DNA of 64,000 nucleotides from Erysipelotrichales bacterium (lineage in GTDB: Bacteria > Bacillota_I > Bacilli_A > RFN20 > CAG-826), in contig JAFLVA010000001.1 of the NCBI GenBank assembly GCA_022508525.1, positions 26,879 to 90,878 on the forward strand. Direction: 5' to 3'. The notes under the pieces are model-generated. The model was not told the origin of the DNA and ran no database searches. It saw only the letters and a program-made list of their open reading frames with translations. The position numbers and the translations under genes were made by a program. Positions within the stretch are counted from its first letter, which is position 1; the number at the start of each line of letters is the position of its first letter. Of the stretch, positions 60,815 to 64,000 are shown one piece after another.

Positions 60815-61960
60815 ATGAAAGTAACAAAACAGGATTATATACTAAAATTATCACATTGCAAACTTATTATAGGCAATGGATTTGATTTGCATTGTGGATT
60901 AAAATCAAGCTATAGTGATTTTTTTGATGAGAATAAAAAAGAATATTTATCGATGTTAGAATTTCTTAAGTCTGTTTGGTTTGTAGGGAATTTTAGTAGT
61001 TTATTAGATCAATCAAATTCGTACTATGATGATTTTAAATCAAAAGTAGAAGTTTATGATATGTTTAATATTTGGGATTGTTTTTTTGCTCTGTCCTTTG
61101 AAAACAGACTTGATAAGTCGTTGTGGTGCAACATTGAGTATGAAATGAAAAAATCATTTGTTCAAAGGGACCAGTCATATCCTAATAGAAGTTTTTGGGA
61201 AGAGGTTTTTGAATTAGTAACAGAAGGATATGGTTCTATTAAATTTACACAAAAAAGTTTTTTATGTGCCGCATTTATTAATGCGAGAACGAAAAAAAGC
61301 ACCTTTAAAACAATAGATTTATTTTACAAGTATCTTTTAAAAGAGTTAAATGATTTTGAAGTGAGATTTGGCAAATTTATTGCAAAACAAATAGATGATA
61401 AATATAAATCTAAAGCAAATGCATTCATTAGGAAAATAGGAGCACAAGTTTATTCAATAGATTCATTTAATTACACATCTTTTTTGTACAATGGTTGTAT
61501 CGATTTTAAAAATATTAATGGTAATTTAGAAAAAATTGAAAAAGGAATCAGTAATATGATTTTTGGCATTGATTCTACTAAAATATCTCCAGAAGCTCCC
61601 GAATATATTTTTACAAAATCATTTAGAAGATTATCGCTTCAATCGTCTGATAATTTTATTATTGAAAATTATCATTTTAAAAATATAATAATTTTTGGGC
61701 ATTCGTTAAATGAGCAAGATTATAATTATTATTTTCCAATTTTCGAACAAATGAAATTATCTGATTTAACAGAAAATAGCACTATTGTCATACTATATAA
61801 GGTTTATGACGAAATTAAACGAGAAGAGATTGTTGAGGAACTATGGAAAAGCGTTAGCAAAATGTTATATGCTTATGATAGTTTCAAAAATATTAATAAT
61901 GGTAACAGATTAATGGAAATGCTTTCTTCAAATAATAGACTTATATTAAGAGAAATTTAG
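60815..61960 (+). CDS. AbiH-like abortive infection protein
   Basis: KLIIGNGFDLHCGLKSSYSDFFDENKKEYL N-terminal motif and IIIFGHSLNEQDYNYYFPIFEQM C-terminal motif of AbiH-type proteins. Confidence 0.78.
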   Translation: MKVTKQDYILKLSHCKLIIGNGFDLHCGLKSSYSDFFDENKKEYLSMLEFLKSVWFVGNFSSLLDQSNSYYDDFKSKVEVYDMFNIWDCFFALSFENRLDKSLWCNIEYEMKKSFVQRDQSYPNRSFWEEVFELVTEGYGSIKFTQKSFLCAAFINARTKKSTFKTIDLFYKYLLKELNDFEVRFGKFIAKQIDDKYKSKANAFIRKIGAQVYSIDSFNYTSFLYNGCIDFKNINGNLEKIEKGISNMIFGIDSTKISPEAPEYIFTKSFRRLSLQSSDNFIIENYHFKNIIIFGHSLNEQDYNYYFPIFEQMKLSDLTENSTIVILYKVYDEIKREEIVEELWKSVSKMLYAYDSFKNINNGNRLMEMLSSNNRLILREI

Positions 61961-61987
61961 TGATACTCATAGGAGAATTGATATTAT

Positions 61988-62851
61988 ATGGAATTTAAAT
62001 TGAAAGAAAATACAAGAAATTTAACGAATGACGAGTTATTACAAGACATTAGAGAAGTAGCTATAAAATTAAATAAAGATACGATAACCACCAGTGAATA
62101 TTCTAAATATGGGAAAGCAGATATTAGGACAATTTATAGAAGATTTGGTTCGTTTAAAAAGGCTCTTGAGTTATGTGGATTAAAGACAAAAGGACACAAT
62201 TTTAGAGTTGCTGAAAACGATTTTATTGAAGATGTGAAGATGGTTGCCAAGATTTTAAATAAAAGAAGTATAACTACAGGCGAGTATAAAATTTATGGAA
62301 AATATGATTGGACACATAAAGTAAAGAAATATAAATCTTGGAATAATATTTTGGCGTTGGCCGGCTTAGAAAAAACTAATAACAAAAGAAATACAACTGA
62401 TGAAATGTTACTTGAGGAAATATTAAAAATATGGATTTTGTTAGAACGACAACCAACAACTGCAGATATTAGAAATGGAGTGTCTATTTATAGTTTGAAT
62501 ACTTATGCTCGTCATTTTGGAAGTTGGTCCAATGCATTAAAAAAATTTGTGGAATGGATTAACGATGATAATGTTAAACATAGTTCTAATGTTGAACAAG
62601 AAGAAATAATACCTTCTGAGAGTTTAAAACATAAAACACCTAGAGAAATAAACTTAAGACTGCGTTATCTTGTATTAAAAAGAGATAATTTTAAATGCTG
62701 TATTTGTGGGTCTTCTCCTGCTAAAGATCCAAGTGTAGAGTTGCATATTGATCATATTGTTCCTTGGTCTAAGGGTGGAGAAACAATAATAGATAATTTG
62801 CAAACACTATGTAGTAAGTGCAATCTAGGGAAAAGTAACATTGATAGTTAA
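61988..62851 (+). CDS. HNH endonuclease with three homing-endonuclease-associated repeats
   Basis: Three ~50-aa repeats (DELLQDIREVAIKLNKDTITTSEYSKYGKADIRTIYRRFGSFKKALELCGL...), then CCICGSSPAKDPSVELHIDHIVPWSKGGETIIDNLQTLCSKCNLGKS. Confidence 0.88.
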   Translation: MEFKLKENTRNLTNDELLQDIREVAIKLNKDTITTSEYSKYGKADIRTIYRRFGSFKKALELCGLKTKGHNFRVAENDFIEDVKMVAKILNKRSITTGEYKIYGKYDWTHKVKKYKSWNNILALAGLEKTNNKRNTTDEMLLEEILKIWILLERQPTTADIRNGVSIYSLNTYARHFGSWSNALKKFVEWINDDNVKHSSNVEQEEIIPSESLKHKTPREINLRLRYLVLKRDNFKCCICGSSPAKDPSVELHIDHIVPWSKGGETIIDNLQTLCSKCNLGKSNIDS

Positions 62852-62970
62852 CAAACTGATTTTTTGTTCCAACCTTGTTAATATCGCACATACAAAATTG
62901 AAATAACATTATAAAACAAGGATATTGCTTAAAGCGTTCATACGCAAGTAAAATTAGACTTTAAATAAAC

Positions 62971-63050
62971 AAAAAACCATTTAGAAATGTCGAATGTGCA
63001 TGGGCTATCTCTAATAGCCCATGTCAGACGGACTAAATGGTTATTTTATT
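62971..63050. repeat. Nested inverted repeat (possible bidirectional terminator or structured RNA)
   Basis: Outer aaccatttag (62975-62984)/ctaaatggtt (63033-63042); inner catgggctat (62999-63008)/atagcccatg (63014-63023). Confidence 0.75.
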
Positions 63051-63086
63051 GTCGAATTTTTGCGATTTGCCGTGAATTATGTTGAA

Positions 63087-63473
63087 TTATAAAATGTCGT
63101 TTTTTAACTGAATTAAAGGTGCTTTTCCCTCTACTAAAGTTATATCATCTGATGAGTCAATATTTAACGTTCTGATATTATTTGGATATGAGATTTTACC
63201 AGCTTGTTTATATAGCAAGAATTTTTCTTTTGATAATGTGAATTTTTTACCTAACGCCTCAACAATAATACCTTCATTAGATCTACATAAAAAGTAATCA
63301 GTTGTGACTTGTAGTAAGTCACAAAGTAAACATAACTTTTCAGAATCGAATCCTGTGCGCTGCGACTGTATATTAATAATTATATTTCTTGATAAACCAA
63401 TAAGCTTTTCGTAATCTTTTTGTTTATAGCCAAATTCTTTTGACAACTCTTCCAAACGATTCATAATTTTCAA
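63087..63473 (-). CDS. XRE-family HTH transcriptional regulator
   Basis: LSKEFGYKQKDYEKLIGLSRNIIINIQSQRTGFDSEKLCLLCDLLQVTTDYFLC. Confidence 0.8.
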   Translation of the reverse strand: MKIMNRLEELSKEFGYKQKDYEKLIGLSRNIIINIQSQRTGFDSEKLCLLCDLLQVTTDYFLCRSNEGIIVEALGKKFTLSKEKFLLYKQAGKISYPNNIRTLNIDSSDDITLVEGKAPLIQLKNDIL

Positions 63474-63513
63474 CTCACTTTATAGGTTAATTTTACATTA
63501 TTTTCTATTAAAT

Positions 63514-63599
63514 GTGTTAAAAATACGAAATTATTTTAAAAAAGTGTTGAATATGTGTTGATATAACATTATAATAATTAAAAAGTGTTAAATTAACAC
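63514..63599. promoter_or_regulatory. Operator cluster in divergent XRE/SymE-like promoter region
   Basis: GTGTTRA half-sites at 63514, 63544, 63555, 63585; last forms palindrome GTGTTAA-A-TTAACAC (63585-63599); candidate promoter TTGAAT-17-TATAAT (63547-63575). Confidence 0.6.
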
Positions 63600-63618
63600 A
63601 TTTGAAAAGGAGAAAACA

Positions 63619-63807
63619 ATGACACATTACGTAACTTTATGTAAGAGAATTACTAATTCATATCATGCGAAAGTATATCCATATCTTCTAATACAAGGAT
63701 TTTGGTTAAAAGATTTAGGATTTAATGTGGGAGACCGTGTGTCTATTGATTTGGTGGATGATGCATTAGTTATTAAAAAAGTAGGCACATGGATTGATAA
63801 AAAATAA
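63619..63807 (+). CDS. SymE-like toxin-family (AbrB/MazE-fold) small protein
   Basis: YHAKVYPYLLIQGFWLKDLGFNVGDRVSIDLVDDALVIKK matches the P-x-L-x-L-x-G-x-WL-xx-x-GF-xx-G-xx-V pattern of SymE-type proteins. Confidence 0.7.
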   Translation: MTHYVTLCKRITNSYHAKVYPYLLIQGFWLKDLGFNVGDRVSIDLVDDALVIKKVGTWIDKK

Positions 63808-63900
63808 TTAGTAGATGTGCAAATAATGCACCATTTTGTCACTCATAATCAAGTATGAAGTAAGACTTTTAATTCATATATTGATGTGAGGGGATATAAA

Positions 63901-64000
63901 TGAGGGCACAGGAATTAAAAATAAATAAAATTAATTATAAAATTGAATTTTCTTTTTCTGATAATTCTATATCGCTTTTTGAATTTATTATGAATCGCAT
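63901..64000 (+). CDS. Start of an unidentified ORF, truncated by window end
   Basis: gagggg RBS then MRAQELKINKINYKIEFSFSDNSISLFEFIMNR..., open to window end. Confidence 0.5.

Noticed and set aside
61988-62851. HNH gene considered as a Cas9/IscB-type or restriction nuclease
   Set aside because: No RuvC motifs; architecture of short repeats plus HNH fits homing-type endonucleases better.

Overview
AT-rich bacterial chromosome segment. It is probably from a walled Firmicutes/Bacilli-type lineage, judging by PolC, a SufCDSUB operon and a D,D-carboxypeptidase; the lineage is an inference. Backbone blocks are pyrH-frr-uppS-cdsA-dxr-rseP-polC-tRNA-Pro, yhaM/recX, the suf operon, and mnmG-rsmG-parA-parB. 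Most notable items: (1) 52.1-59.2 kb, a SipW-type (Ser/His, ER-like) signal peptidase clustered with several secreted or anchored proteins carrying TasA/camelysin-like signal regions (AKY...S...AKWG). It looks like a divergent matrix-fibre secretion/assembly locus and is my best candidate for an undescribed system. (2) A convincing fluoride (crcB) riboswitch upstream of a CPA2-type antiporter (minus strand), a NiCo/czcD-type riboswitch upstream of a CDF exporter, and an unassigned 5' leader with a pseudoknot upstream of a membrane protein. (3) A dac-spmA operon in which spmA is cut short at a 12-bp palindrome, followed by an accessory island (AbiH-like, HNH with homing-associated repeats, XRE, SymE-like) that runs off the window end. 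(4) Two YjcZ-like micro-ORFs missing from the ORF track. (5) A large M60-like putative mucinase lipoprotein. All calls are from reading the sequence; no database searches were run.
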